DNA of 64,000 nt from Thermodesulfobacteriota bacterium (GCA_030583865.1 CP129479.1:1946819-2010818), one strand, 5' to 3'; counted from the stretch's first letter, positions 35,591 to 44,265 are shown. Numbers and translations are program-made. Notes: generated from the letters alone by a model not told the origin.

Positions 35591-36151
35591 TCAAAGCATC
35601 CCTGGCCTGAAGAGCTTCCTCTTGTTGATGGTCTTGCCTGAAACCATGAATACGCCGTCTCCGGTGTAGTGGAGCGTCTCGGGATACTTCGGCGTAACGG
35701 CGGCATGGGCCTTCACCACTTCGAAGATGAAGAAATCGTATTTTTCGACGAGCGCGTCGTCGTAGAGCCTGCATTCGAAGTTGGCGTGGCATTCTTTTAT
35801 CAAGGGCGCGCCAACCTCAAACGCCTCCTCGGGCGTAAGGCCGAATTCCTTGAACTTGTCGATTTCCGCGCCGGTGGTGTTCCCCACCCTTACGACAGTG
35901 TCCGCAAGGCCGGCGGTCGGAAGGTTTATGACGCATTCGCCGCTGCCGCGTATCATCCGGAAGCTGTGGTTGGCGCTTGAGATGACGCAGCCGACGAGCG
36001 AGGGAGTGAATTCCATCACCGTGTGCCAGCCCATCGTCATTATATTCGTCTTCCCTTTCCACCTCGACGAAACGAGCACGATTGGGCCGGGCTCAAGGAA
36101 GCGCCTCACCTCGCTTACCGGGAGGTCCCTCTTTTTGGGATATTTGACCAT
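35591..36151 (-). CDS. Flavin reductase family protein
   Basis: A 186-residue FMN-binding split-barrel protein. The segments PGPIVLVSSRWKGKTNIMTM, SPSLVGCVISSANHS and HANFECRL match flavin-reductase-like/FlaRed family members, which reduce flavins with NAD(P)H or act as FMN oxidoreductases. The gene stands 13 bases from the PAS gene on the same strand, so they may be co-transcribed. Substrate not identified. Confidence 0.85.
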   Translation of the reverse strand: MVKYPKKRDLPVSEVRRFLEPGPIVLVSSRWKGKTNIMTMGWHTVMEFTPSLVGCVISSANHSFRMIRGSGECVINLPTAGLADTVVRVGNTTGAEIDKFKEFGLTPEEAFEVGAPLIKECHANFECRLYDDALVEKYDFFIFEVVKAHAAVTPKYPETLHYTGDGVFMVSGKTINKRKLFRPGML

Positions 36152-36164
36152 TGTTCATCGCCAG

Positions 36165-36854
36165 TCATTTATCTGTCTTCTCACCTTTTTCGCCGTAAAG
36201 CCTTTCAGCGCAGTCCGGGCATATGCCGTGGCTGAAGACCGCTTCCGAGCGCTGCTCTATGTATTTCTCGATGGACTGCCAGTTGCCCAAGTCGTCCTGG
36301 ATCCGTTTGCATACGGCGCATAGGTTAAGCATGCCGCTCAGCACCTTCACCTTCCTCAGGGCCTCGTTCAGCTCGATGTTCAGACTCCTTATCCTTTCCT
36401 CGGCGGCCTTGCGCTCGCTTATGTCAACCCACGAAAGCACGGCGCCGACCACTTCGCCAGCCTCGTTCAAGACCGGACACGAATTCATGAGAACGATGAC
36501 TTTCGCTCCTTCAGGAGTCCTGAAAACCCATTCTTCGTTCTCAAAACAGGCATTTTGATCAATCGTCCTCTTGAGTATGAACTCATCGTCCGTGGGCTTG
36601 CTTACGCCGTCGCTTTTGAAGATATGCCATCGCTCGACCACCTCGTCAATCGGTATGCGTTCGAGCTCTTCCCTTGTGCGCCTCGCGTACAATGCCGCAT
36701 ATCTGCTGACGCTCTTGACGGTATTGCTATCAGTGTCTATCAGGGCAAGCCCCTCTGGAACATGCTCTATGACGGCATCAAAATAGCTTGCCCTGCGTTG
36801 GAGCTCGTATCCTTCCCTTTCAAGGTATATCCTGAGCGCGTTTTCTTCCTGCAT
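36165..36854 (-). CDS. PAS domain protein with C-terminal CxxC module
   Basis: A 229-residue cytoplasmic sensor-like protein. A PAS domain (about 15-130, VPEGLALIDTDSNTVKSVS) precedes a short coiled-coil (SERKAAEERIRSLNIELNEA). The C-terminal module has LCAVCKRIQDDLGNWQSIE and SHGICPDCAERLYG, a pattern often seen at the end of PAS proteins and response regulators. No kinase or cyclase domain is present, so it may sense through PAS and output through the CxxC module. ATG 36854 follows GGAGGGGG. Confidence 0.8.
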   Translation of the reverse strand: MQEENALRIYLEREGYELQRRASYFDAVIEHVPEGLALIDTDSNTVKSVSRYAALYARRTREELERIPIDEVVERWHIFKSDGVSKPTDDEFILKRTIDQNACFENEEWVFRTPEGAKVIVLMNSCPVLNEAGEVVGAVLSWVDISERKAAEERIRSLNIELNEALRKVKVLSGMLNLCAVCKRIQDDLGNWQSIEKYIEQRSEAVFSHGICPDCAERLYGEKGEKTDK

Positions 36855-36967
36855 AGCCCCCTCCACTTTATTCAAGTATAAACGGAATCTGCTAAAGAGC
36901 GAGCCGAGGCATCAGCCGAGGCAAACCCCTTGACAGCGGAAGCCCTCCATATTAAAGTACGCCCACA

Positions 36968-37200
36968 TATATCAGGTAATCCCCTTCGGGGATTAAGAGG
37001 GAATCCCGTGGCCGGTTTCTGAAACCGGGAATCGGGAGCGGTCCCGCCGCTGTGACCGGGGACGAAAGCCGACAATACCACTGGGAACCATCCTGGGAAG
37101 GTCGGGCGAGTAGGCTGATCCGGAAGCCAGAAGACCTGCCTGATGTGAATTGCCGAAGGCCTTCTCGCGGACTGGAAGGCCTCGCCGAAAACACAAATTA
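36968..37200 (+). promoter_or_regulatory. Cobalamin riboswitch
   Basis: The conserved elements appear in order: TTAAGAGGGAATCCCGTG, GGGAGCGGTCCCGCCGCTGT, a GGGGACGAAAGCCG core, CACTGGGAACCATCCTGGGA, GGTCGGGCGAGTAGGCTGA, and the B12 box region GAAGCCAGAAGACCTGCC (37123-37140). An intrinsic terminator follows, so cobalamin probably switches off transcription of the ThiC-like gene downstream. Confidence 0.95.
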
Positions 37201-37222
37201 CTGAGGGTGAAGTAACGGGTGC

Positions 37223-37257
37223 AATCCTCAGAGCGAAAGCTCTGAGGATTTTTTTAT
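37223..37257 (+). terminator. Riboswitch-controlled terminator
   Basis: Stem AATCCTCAGAGC/GCTCTGAGGATT with a GAAA loop is followed by seven T residues. It lies between the cobalamin riboswitch and the ThiC-like gene and is the likely expression platform. Confidence 0.88.
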
Positions 37258-37294
37258 TTCAGCAAGTTGCAAAAAGTTTATCGAAAATAAGCAT

Positions 37295-37384
37295 TTCATT
37301 CTGGGCATAGCGAAGAATCTCGGTTTTTTATGAATCAGCCGTGTCACGGATTCCCCGTCGCCTTCGGCTCCTCAAAATGACATC
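37295..37384. repeat. Family 4 repeat, degenerate
   Basis: Left arm TTCATTCTGGGCATAGCGAA then GAATCTCGG; right arm GCCTTCGGCTCCTCAAAATG. It separates the riboswitch terminator from the ThiC-like gene. Confidence 0.65.
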
Positions 37385-37447
37385 GATATATCGTTCAAAA
37401 AGACTTTTTAATCCCATGCCATGGAACTGGCAAATTCAGGAGAAAAC

Positions 37448-38749
37448 ATGACGCAGATAGAAGCCGCAAGGAAAGGCGTTAAAACGAAAGAGATGGAAGA
37501 GGCCGCGGTAAGCGAAGGCAGGACGGCCGAATACATCCGGCAGATGATAGCCGAGGGAAAAGCCGTAATCCCCAACAACACCGGAAGGAAGGCCCGGCTC
37601 GTGGCAATAGGCGCTGGTCTCAGGACCAAGGTCAACGCGAGCATCGGGACGTCTTCCGACATAATCGACGTGAAGGCCGAGGTGGAAAAGGCCATTGCCG
37701 CCGAGAAGGCCGGGGCAGACACCCTGATGGAGCTTTCCGTCGGAGGAGACCTCGACGCCATAAGGAAGGAGGTGCTTGCGGCCACCTCCCTTTCTGTAGG
37801 GAGCGTCCCGCTCTACCAGGCCTTCAAGGAGGCGATCGAAAAATACCACGACCCGAACAAGCTTACGGAAGAGCTCCTTTTCGACGTGCTTGAGAGGCAG
37901 TGCGCGGACGGCATCTCTTTCATGGCCGTCCACTGCGGCATCAACAGGCTCACGATAGAGCGATTGAACAGGCAGGGCTACCGCTACGGCGGGCTCGTAT
38001 CCCGGGGCGGCTCCTACATGGTCGGCTGGATGCTCAGGAATAACAAGGAGAACCCGCTCTACGAGAAATTCGACAAAGTAGTCGGGATACTCAAGAAGTA
38101 CGACTGCGTGCTGAGCCTCGGGAACGGCCTGCGAGCCGGCGCGGTGCACGACAGCCTCGACAGGGCCCAGGTGCAGGAGCTACTCATAAACTGCGAGCTT
38201 GCGGAGGCCGGGCAGGAGATGGGCTGCCAGATGATGTGCGAGGGGCCGGGGCATCTGCCGCTCGACGACATAGAGGCCAACGTCAAGCTGCAAAAGAGGA
38301 TGAGCAATGACGCCCCGTTCTACGTGCTCGGCCCGCTCACGACCGACGTCGCAGCCGGGTACGACCACATATCCGCGGCAATAGGGGCTGCCGAGGCCGC
38401 GCGCTACGGGGCAGACCTCATATGCTACGTGACCCCGGCGGAGCACCTTGCCCTGCCGAACAAAGACGACGTCGTCGAGGGAGTGAGGGCCGCAAGGATA
38501 GCCGCGCACGCAGGCGACATGGTGAAGCTCAAGAACGGCTCAAGGGATATGGCGATGGCAAAGGCCAGGAGGGACTTAAAGTGGGACGAGCAGCAGAGGC
38601 TCGGCTTGTTCGGCGAGAGGGCCGCCGAGATAAGAATGAGCCGCGCACCTGAGGAGCCCGACACCTGCACCATGTGCGGGAGCTTCTGCGCGCTCGACAA
38701 CGTGAACACATATTTCAGGGATAGCCTACGAGGCGGCGGGAAGGCCTGA
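37448..38749 (+). CDS. ThiC-family radical SAM enzyme, probable 5-hydroxybenzimidazole synthase (BzaF-like)
   Basis: A 433-residue ThiC-fold enzyme. AIR/HMP-synthase motifs include NASIGTSSD near 60, the MCEGPGHLPLDD loop near 260 and a C-terminal cysteine triplet CTMCGSFC for the 4Fe-4S cluster. That triplet is one residue shorter than E. coli ThiC's CSMCGPKFC. ThiC makes the thiamin pyrimidine, while its paralogue BzaF turns the same substrate (AIR) into the lower ligand of anaerobic cobamides. A cobalamin riboswitch, not a TPP riboswitch, controls this gene, which favours BzaF. ATG 37448 follows AGGAG by five bases. Confidence 0.85.
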   Translation: MTQIEAARKGVKTKEMEEAAVSEGRTAEYIRQMIAEGKAVIPNNTGRKARLVAIGAGLRTKVNASIGTSSDIIDVKAEVEKAIAAEKAGADTLMELSVGGDLDAIRKEVLAATSLSVGSVPLYQAFKEAIEKYHDPNKLTEELLFDVLERQCADGISFMAVHCGINRLTIERLNRQGYRYGGLVSRGGSYMVGWMLRNNKENPLYEKFDKVVGILKKYDCVLSLGNGLRAGAVHDSLDRAQVQELLINCELAEAGQEMGCQMMCEGPGHLPLDDIEANVKLQKRMSNDAPFYVLGPLTTDVAAGYDHISAAIGAAEAARYGADLICYVTPAEHLALPNKDDVVEGVRAARIAAHAGDMVKLKNGSRDMAMAKARRDLKWDEQQRLGLFGERAAEIRMSRAPEEPDTCTMCGSFCALDNVNTYFRDSLRGGGKA

Positions 38750-38760
38750 ATTCAATGCAA

Positions 38761-38799
38761 GGCAGGGGAAACGTCCCGCCTTCCCCTGCCCTCTTTTTT
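38761..38799 (+). terminator. Terminator of the ThiC/BzaF gene
   Basis: A 10-base-pair stem GGCAGGGGAA/TTCCCCTGCC is followed by CTCTTTTTTC, 11 bases after the stop. Confidence 0.9.
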
Positions 38800-38802
38800 C
38801 CC

Positions 38803-38853
38803 TTGACCGGAAGGCCCGGCCCGGGCTATTATTTAAGTAGTTTATTAAATAAT
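38803..38853 (+). promoter_or_regulatory. arsR promoter and operator
   Basis: TTGACC (38803-38808) and TATTAT (38827-38832) are 18 bases apart. A perfect 9-base inverted repeat ATTATTTAA/TTAAATAAT with an 8-base spacer (38828-38853) overlaps the -10. This is the layout of an autorepressing ArsR-family operator. Confidence 0.75.
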
Positions 38854-38875
38854 TGAATCTACGGGAATCGACCAG

Positions 38876-39220
38876 GTGAGCAAAAAGGACTCCATACGGA
38901 AAGAGGTCTTCGAGATACAGGCGGGCGTATGCCAGTGCCTTGCGAACCCCAAGCGCCTCGAGATACTCCATATCCTCCGCGACAGGGAGCTTTCGGCGAC
39001 CGATATAGCAGGAAAGGTCGGCATCTCCAACGCGAACGCATCCCAGCACCTGGCCATCATGCGGACCAAGGGGCTCCTTAAGAGCAGGCGCGAGGGGGTG
39101 AGCATCCGCTACTCGCTAGCGAACCCGAAGGTAACGACGGCCTGCGACATCATGAGGGAGGTCCTTTTCGAGCACCTTGACGAAAAGCGGCGCCTTACGG
39201 GAAGGGTGAGGACGCCATGA
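38876..39220 (+). CDS. ArsR family winged-helix regulator
   Basis: A 114-residue repressor with a wHTH of the ArsR type: LANPKRLEILHILRD, recognition helix SNANASQHLAIMR and a wing with REGVSIRYSLAN. The typical arsenic-site cysteines (ELCVCDL) are absent. One cysteine is in GVCQCLAN and one in TACDIMR, so the signal may be redox, metal or another ligand. The start is GTG 38876. It shares an operon with the Cys-rich protein downstream. Confidence 0.85.
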   Translation: MSKKDSIRKEVFEIQAGVCQCLANPKRLEILHILRDRELSATDIAGKVGISNANASQHLAIMRTKGLLKSRREGVSIRYSLANPKVTTACDIMREVLFEHLDEKRRLTGRVRTP

Positions 39221-39240
39221 TATCGAAAGAGGAGAAGACA

Positions 39241-39684
39241 ATGACGCACGATTTCTCAAAGGAGTTTTTCGCCGCATACCACGCGGCCGTTTTCGAGGCC
39301 CTCGGCGAGGACGCGCAGAAATATAACGCCAGGATAGGGGCGCTCCTTGCCAATGCCTGGCAGAAGACGCTGAAGGAGCTTCCAGCTGACCGGGCAGGGT
39401 TCAAGGAAGCGATAGAGGCCTGGATGAGCGGGCCGTTCAGGTTTTCGGACGTGGCCAGGCTTGAGTTCAACGACGACGGCACCGCCTACCTCTACGTCAA
39501 GGGCTGCGACATCTGCAACGGCAACGAGGTCCTGAGAAGCGGCGGCAAAAAGGGCGTGTGCCCCATAAGCCAGATGGTCAAGTCCGCGATGGGGAAGGCC
39601 CTCAAGACTGGGATAGAGCTTACGGGGAGCGAGAAGCCGGGCCCTGTCGGGGAGTGCTACTTGAGATACAAGCTCGGCAAATGA
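39241..39684 (+). CDS. Cysteine-containing protein, possibly V4R-like
   Basis: A 147-residue protein of unknown function. The C-terminal half (KGCDICNGNEVLRSGGKKGV, then CPISQMV and GECYLRYKL) resembles the cysteine-bearing V4R ligand-binding fold, but this is only a pattern impression. ATG 39241 follows GAGGAG by six bases. An ATG at 39217 overlapping the arsR stop is an alternative. Its pairing with an ArsR regulator suggests a sensor or effector of the same signal. Confidence 0.6.
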   Translation: MTHDFSKEFFAAYHAAVFEALGEDAQKYNARIGALLANAWQKTLKELPADRAGFKEAIEAWMSGPFRFSDVARLEFNDDGTAYLYVKGCDICNGNEVLRSGGKKGVCPISQMVKSAMGKALKTGIELTGSEKPGPVGECYLRYKLGK

Positions 39685-40040
39685 CCCCGGCGCTCTCCTC
39701 GGGGTGGATATAAGCTCAATCCACGCCTCCCGCGCAGTATCTCGCTATTCCGCTCGAATCCGCCGCGCCCTGCCGCCTTGCCAGCCATAACCGATGTCCC
39801 CACCGGGCCCTATTTCTATTTGAAAACGCAGGGATAGCCCCTCGCCCCTTTCCTCCGGCCCATTTTGCCTGTTGATAATTGTTCCGATTTTTTATACAAT
39901 TCCGGAACGCTCCAGAAAACAGGGGACCGCTTGAGGGGACCGGACCTGATGCGGTGCAATCATGCCTCAAGCTCAGCCCGGTTTGGAAACGCATTCGCCT
40001 TGCACATCAGCCTCAGCGAAAGGATAAGCGTGTTGGGAAT
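39685..40040. other. Intergenic region upstream of the spermidine-synthase-like gene
   Basis: A 356-base gap. A short hairpin (CCCCGG...CGGGG) follows the previous gene, and the promoter at 39872-39900 serves the next one. No gene was recognised. Confidence 0.6.
39872..39900 (+). promoter_or_regulatory. Sigma-70 promoter of the membrane spermidine-synthase-like gene
   Basis: TTGATA (39872-39877) and TACAAT (39895-39900) have a 17-base spacer, about 140 bases before the start codon. Confidence 0.75.
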
Positions 40041-42413
40041 ATGAGAAGGAAGGGGGTCGCCGTACTGCTTCTGACCGCGTTCGCGGTCAATTTCATCTCC
40101 CTCGTCTACCAGGTCCTCTGGACCCGCAACATAATGGCAATATTCGGCTCGACCGCCCTCTCAATATCGACCACTCTTACCGTATTCCTCTCAGGCATAG
40201 CCCTGGGCGGCTATCTCGGCGGCATCTGGATACGGAAGGCGAAGAACAAATACATGACCATGGGCGCGCTCCTCGTGTTGCTTGGCGCCTATTGCTTCTT
40301 CATAGGGCACCTCTTCGGCCTGGTTGACCTCATATATACAAGCCTCTCAGGCAATATCGAATCCGCCCTCGCCTCAAACCTTATCAAGCTCGTACTCATA
40401 TTCGCGATACTCATATTCCCGACGACCATAATAGGCTCCATGTTCCCCATATGCACCTACCTTTATTCAATCGAGTTCGGCAAGCTCGGGAAGGACGTGG
40501 CCTTCATATATTTCCTCGACACGCTCGGGGCGGCCCTCGGCGCGGTCGTGAGCGGGTTCGTCCTCGTCCCGCATATTGGCCTCCGGGAGTCCTCCTTTAT
40601 CGCGGCCCTCGCCTATGTGCTCCTCGGCGCGTTCATACTGGCCACGAAGCGTGGCGCGCCGGAAGAGGCGGCCGTGGCGGAGGGAGCCGCGGGCGCAAAG
40701 GCCGGGCTAAAGCTCGACCCTGCAAGGGCCTTCATACTCGCGGCCCTCTTTTTCGGGGGCTTCTCCGCCCTCATGCTCGAGGTCGTCTGGTCCAGGTATT
40801 TCCACCTCATTTTCGGCACCAGCATATACGCGTTCTCGATTGTAATCGCGGCGTTTCTCCTGGGGCTCTCCATCGGAAGCTTCGCGGTAAAGCGCCGCAT
40901 CGAAAGCCTCAGGAATCCGCTACTCCTTTTCGCCTACATCGAAATCCTTATCGGGGGGTTCGCGCTCCTGGTCATACGCTCCTCATCATGGATCGAGACG
41001 ATATACTTCAAGCTCTTCCTGGCCATTGACAATTTCTATATCTTTCAAGGCACCCTCTTCACAATCGCCTTCGTCATAATGCTCGTGCCTGCCGCCCTCA
41101 TGGGCGCCAACTTCCCGCTGGCGGTCAGGATATTCGGGAGGAAAAAGGAGACCAGGGGCGAGGACGCGGGCATAACCTTCGCCTTCAACACCGCGGGCGG
41201 GATAGCCGGGGCCTTTGCCGCCGGTTTCTTCATTATACCCTCCCTCGGCCTCGAAAAGACCAACTTCCTGGCCTTCGCGGCATATCTCCTCATCGGCTTC
41301 GCGGCCCTCGCGATGGCCGGAGGCCGCGCCAGGCTCCATTACGCCCTTGGCGCAGGCCTGGCCGGAGTCTTTCTCGCTGGAGGCTATCTCTTCGGCAACC
41401 CGCCCTCGCTCAACTGGGGCGTATATTACGGGGGCATAAGGAAATCATCGCTCGAAGAATTCAAGTACAACAAGTACTACATGGAAAGGGACATCATCTA
41501 CTCCAGGCACGGGCACTACGGGCTCGTCTCCGTCCGGCACGACAAGGTCCAGAACGAGCTCCAGCTCATCAATAACGGCAAGGTGGACGCGTCCAACAAC
41601 ATCGCCGACACCCATACGCAGCTCCTGATAGGGCACCTGCCGCTTTTCCTCCACAAAAACCCCGAGAGGGTGCTGAACATAGGGCTGGGCGGCGGGTTTA
41701 CAGTAGGGGCCATAAAGGCCCATCCGCAGGTGAAGCACATAGACGTGGTGGAGATCGACCCGCTGGTCGTCGAGGCCACCGGGACCCATTTCAGGGGGGT
41801 AAATAACGACGCCCTGAACGACCCGAGGATAAGCGTCCACATCCACGACGGCCGCCATTTCATAAAGACTACCCCCCACAAGTACGACGTAATCGTTTCC
41901 GAACCGCCGAATATCTGGGTCTCGGGGGTTTCGATGCTCTTTACGCGCGAGTTCTACAAGCTCGCCGACGAGCGGCTCAAAAAAGGCGGCCTCCTTTTCC
42001 AGTGGGCGCCCGGCTACGAGATGAGCATAGAGGACATGAAGCTCATAATCAAGACCCTGAGGGAGCGGTTCGAATACGTCTCATACTGGGTCGAGGGCTT
42101 CGACGTGGCCATCATCGCCTCTCACGAATATCCGGCCGTGGACCCGGCCTACATAGAAAGCCTTCTCGCCATACCTAGGATCAAGTACGACGCGGGGAAC
42201 CTTTTTGCCAAGGCCACTTCGGATTTCATCGTCTCATACATCCAGACGCCGGTAGTGCCTTTCGATATGATCGACTATCACCTGAGAGACTTCAACCTCG
42301 TGAATACCGACAACCTGCCCCACCTCGAATTCAATACTGCGCGGAACATGTTCAACTTCCAGAAGGCCGTCGATGAAGGCCCTTCTGCCAATAAGCGGAA
42401 GCAGGGGCATTGA
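40041..42413 (+). CDS. Membrane protein fused to a spermidine-synthase-like domain
   Basis: A 790-residue inner-membrane protein. About the first 500 residues form some 12-14 hydrophobic helices in two similar halves (FAVNFISLVYQVLWTRN near 15, and FGGFSALMLEVVWSRYF near 240 is its repeat). The C-terminal domain is SAM-binding and polyamine-synthase-like: VLNIGLGGGFTVGAIKAH near 590 and VVEIDPLVVEA. Whether it makes a polyamine is uncertain; such fusions are often annotated without proof. ATG 40041 is chosen; no strong ribosome site is visible. Confidence 0.85.
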   Translation: MRRKGVAVLLLTAFAVNFISLVYQVLWTRNIMAIFGSTALSISTTLTVFLSGIALGGYLGGIWIRKAKNKYMTMGALLVLLGAYCFFIGHLFGLVDLIYTSLSGNIESALASNLIKLVLIFAILIFPTTIIGSMFPICTYLYSIEFGKLGKDVAFIYFLDTLGAALGAVVSGFVLVPHIGLRESSFIAALAYVLLGAFILATKRGAPEEAAVAEGAAGAKAGLKLDPARAFILAALFFGGFSALMLEVVWSRYFHLIFGTSIYAFSIVIAAFLLGLSIGSFAVKRRIESLRNPLLLFAYIEILIGGFALLVIRSSSWIETIYFKLFLAIDNFYIFQGTLFTIAFVIMLVPAALMGANFPLAVRIFGRKKETRGEDAGITFAFNTAGGIAGAFAAGFFIIPSLGLEKTNFLAFAAYLLIGFAALAMAGGRARLHYALGAGLAGVFLAGGYLFGNPPSLNWGVYYGGIRKSSLEEFKYNKYYMERDIIYSRHGHYGLVSVRHDKVQNELQLINNGKVDASNNIADTHTQLLIGHLPLFLHKNPERVLNIGLGGGFTVGAIKAHPQVKHIDVVEIDPLVVEATGTHFRGVNNDALNDPRISVHIHDGRHFIKTTPHKYDVIVSEPPNIWVSGVSMLFTREFYKLADERLKKGGLLFQWAPGYEMSIEDMKLIIKTLRERFEYVSYWVEGFDVAIIASHEYPAVDPAYIESLLAIPRIKYDAGNLFAKATSDFIVSYIQTPVVPFDMIDYHLRDFNLVNTDNLPHLEFNTARNMFNFQKAVDEGPSANKRKQGH

Positions 42414-42530
42414 CTCACTGGCGGCAAAGCGGTCTCCTTCACGCTCGGCATGAGGAAGACAGGCAGACTATAAAATCGCATAATTAACGACTTATCCGTC
42501 AGGCAGGCCTTGGAGAAGCGATCGCGTAAT

Positions 42531-43622
42531 ATGATAGTCGAAGCCGGTCCAGGCAGGTACACCCTCACCGCCATAGCCCTACACTGGGCGAGCGCGGTCC
42601 TCGTCGTCTCCGCGTTTGCGCTCGGCGCGTACATGGTAACGCTTGCCTTTTCGCCCCTCAAGCTCCAGCTCTTCTCCTATCACAAATGGGCCGGGGTCGC
42701 CGTCTTTCTACTCGCAGTCATAAGGCTGGGCTGGCGGTCCTTCAACGCCCCGCCGCCCCTTCCAGAGAAGATGCCTTCATGGGAACGCGCCGCGGCCAGG
42801 GCCTCGCATATCATCCTTTACCTGCTCGCGCTGGCTGTCCCGCTCTCAGGCTGGCTCATGAGCTCGGCCCACGGCTTCCAGACCGTCTTTCTCGGGGCCT
42901 TTCCTATTCCCGACCTCGTAGGCAAGGACAAGGCCCTTGCGGAGCGGCTCGAGCTCGTCCACTTCATCATGAACAAGGCCTTTCTGGCCGCGGTCGCGCT
43001 CCACATAATGGCGGCCCTCAAGCACCACTTCATTGACAGGGACGACGTCCTCCGGCGCATGCTCGGGCTCCGCACGATTGCTGGCGCCCTCCTTCTGATC
43101 GCCATGCTGCCTGACGCTGCAGCTTCAGTCCCTATAATGAAGGAAGACAGCCGTATCGACTTCATATCAAGGCAGATGGGTGTCCCGATCAAGGGGGGCT
43201 TCGGGAAGTTCGACGCCGACGTGAATTTCGACTCTGCGGACCCCGGGAAGAGCAGCGCATCCATAACCATATACCTCGACAGCATTGACGCGGGCTCGGA
43301 CGAGGCCACAATCGAGATAAAACGCAAACCCTGGTTCCATACGGCAAGCTACCCCAGGGCGGAGTTCAGGTCGAGTTCGCTAAAGGAGACCGGGCCCGGC
43401 CGATACGTCGTAAACGGGACCATGACCATAAAGGGCCGGGAAAAGGAGGCAAGCGCGCCCTTTACCGCCAAAAAGGCCGGGGATTCGTGGGTCTTCGAAG
43501 GCAGGTTCGTAATAAAGCGCCTTGATTTCGGGATAGGCGAAGGCGCATGGTCCGACACCGGCACCGTTGCGGACGAGGTGGAGATACACTTCAGGTTCAA
43601 GGCGCCGGCGGTAAGGAAATAA
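42531..43622 (+). CDS. Cytochrome b561-YceI fusion protein
   Basis: A 363-residue two-domain protein. Residues 1-180 form a four-helix cytochrome b561-type module (RYTLTAIALHWASAV, SYHKWAGVAVFLLAVIR, LVHFIMNKAFLAAVALH) with histidines placed for two hemes. Residues 195-363 are a YceI lipocalin-like domain (DSRIDFISRQMG, KGREKEASAPF). Elsewhere the two modules are usually separate neighbouring genes. It may pass electrons to, or protect, an isoprenoid quinone-like ligand. ATG 42531 is preferred over an in-frame TTG at 42510. Confidence 0.88.
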   Translation: MIVEAGPGRYTLTAIALHWASAVLVVSAFALGAYMVTLAFSPLKLQLFSYHKWAGVAVFLLAVIRLGWRSFNAPPPLPEKMPSWERAAARASHIILYLLALAVPLSGWLMSSAHGFQTVFLGAFPIPDLVGKDKALAERLELVHFIMNKAFLAAVALHIMAALKHHFIDRDDVLRRMLGLRTIAGALLLIAMLPDAAASVPIMKEDSRIDFISRQMGVPIKGGFGKFDADVNFDSADPGKSSASITIYLDSIDAGSDEATIEIKRKPWFHTASYPRAEFRSSSLKETGPGRYVVNGTMTIKGREKEASAPFTAKKAGDSWVFEGRFVIKRLDFGIGEGAWSDTGTVADEVEIHFRFKAPAVRK

Positions 43623-43667
43623 ATGATAACCGGCAATTCAACCATCAAAAAGGAGGGCTTGACGGGC

Positions 43668-44252
43668 ATGAAAAGACTGATGGCAACGGTTTCGCTCCTA
43701 TTCATCGCGCTCCCGGCCTACGCGGAGGTGGAGAACTTCGTTATCGACCAGAGGCACACTTACCCGAGCTTCGAGGTGAGCCACATGGGGCTTTCGACCC
43801 AGCGGGGCCGCTTCGATGGGACGAGCGGCCGCATAACGCTCGACCGCGCGGCAAAGACGGGCTCCGTGGAGATAACGATAGACGCCAGGACAGTAAGCAC
43901 CGGGCTCGATGAGCTGGAGAAGCACTTGAGGAACGAAGATTTCTTTAACGTCGAGAAGCACCCGACCATAACCTTCAAGTCAAGCTCGATCGAGTTCGAG
44001 AATGATGTGCCAAAGAGCGTCGTCGGCGATCTCACGCTTCTGGGAATAACCAGGCCCGTCACCCTCTCGATATCATCTTTCGACTGCAAGGTGCATCCGA
44101 TAAACAAGAAGTTCGTCTGCGGGGCTGACGCGGCCACGACGATAAAGCGCTCGGAGTTCGGAATGACTTACGCCATACCGGCCGTAAGCGACGAGGTGAA
44201 GCTCCTCCTGCAGGTGGAGGCGTTCAAGGAAGGGCAGCAAACGCAACCTTAG
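43668..44252 (+). CDS. YceI family periplasmic protein
   Basis: A 194-residue protein with a signal peptide (KRLMATVSLLFIALPAYA, cleavage before EVE). The mature part is a YceI beta-barrel: FVIDQRHTYPSFEVSHMG, HPTITFKSSSIEF, GITRPVTLSI and SEFGMTYAIPAVSDEV. YceI proteins bind isoprenoid lipids in the periplasm. It lies 45 bases after the b561-YceI fusion, so two YceI domains are expressed together. Confidence 0.93.
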   Translation: MKRLMATVSLLFIALPAYAEVENFVIDQRHTYPSFEVSHMGLSTQRGRFDGTSGRITLDRAAKTGSVEITIDARTVSTGLDELEKHLRNEDFFNVEKHPTITFKSSSIEFENDVPKSVVGDLTLLGITRPVTLSISSFDCKVHPINKKFVCGADAATTIKRSEFGMTYAIPAVSDEVKLLLQVEAFKEGQQTQP

Positions 44253-44265
44253 TACATGGAAATTC

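Noticed and set aside
36968-37200. Leader of the ThiC-like gene considered as a TPP riboswitch
   Set aside because: The THI-box core (CUGAGA...) is missing, while all main cobalamin riboswitch blocks are present in order.
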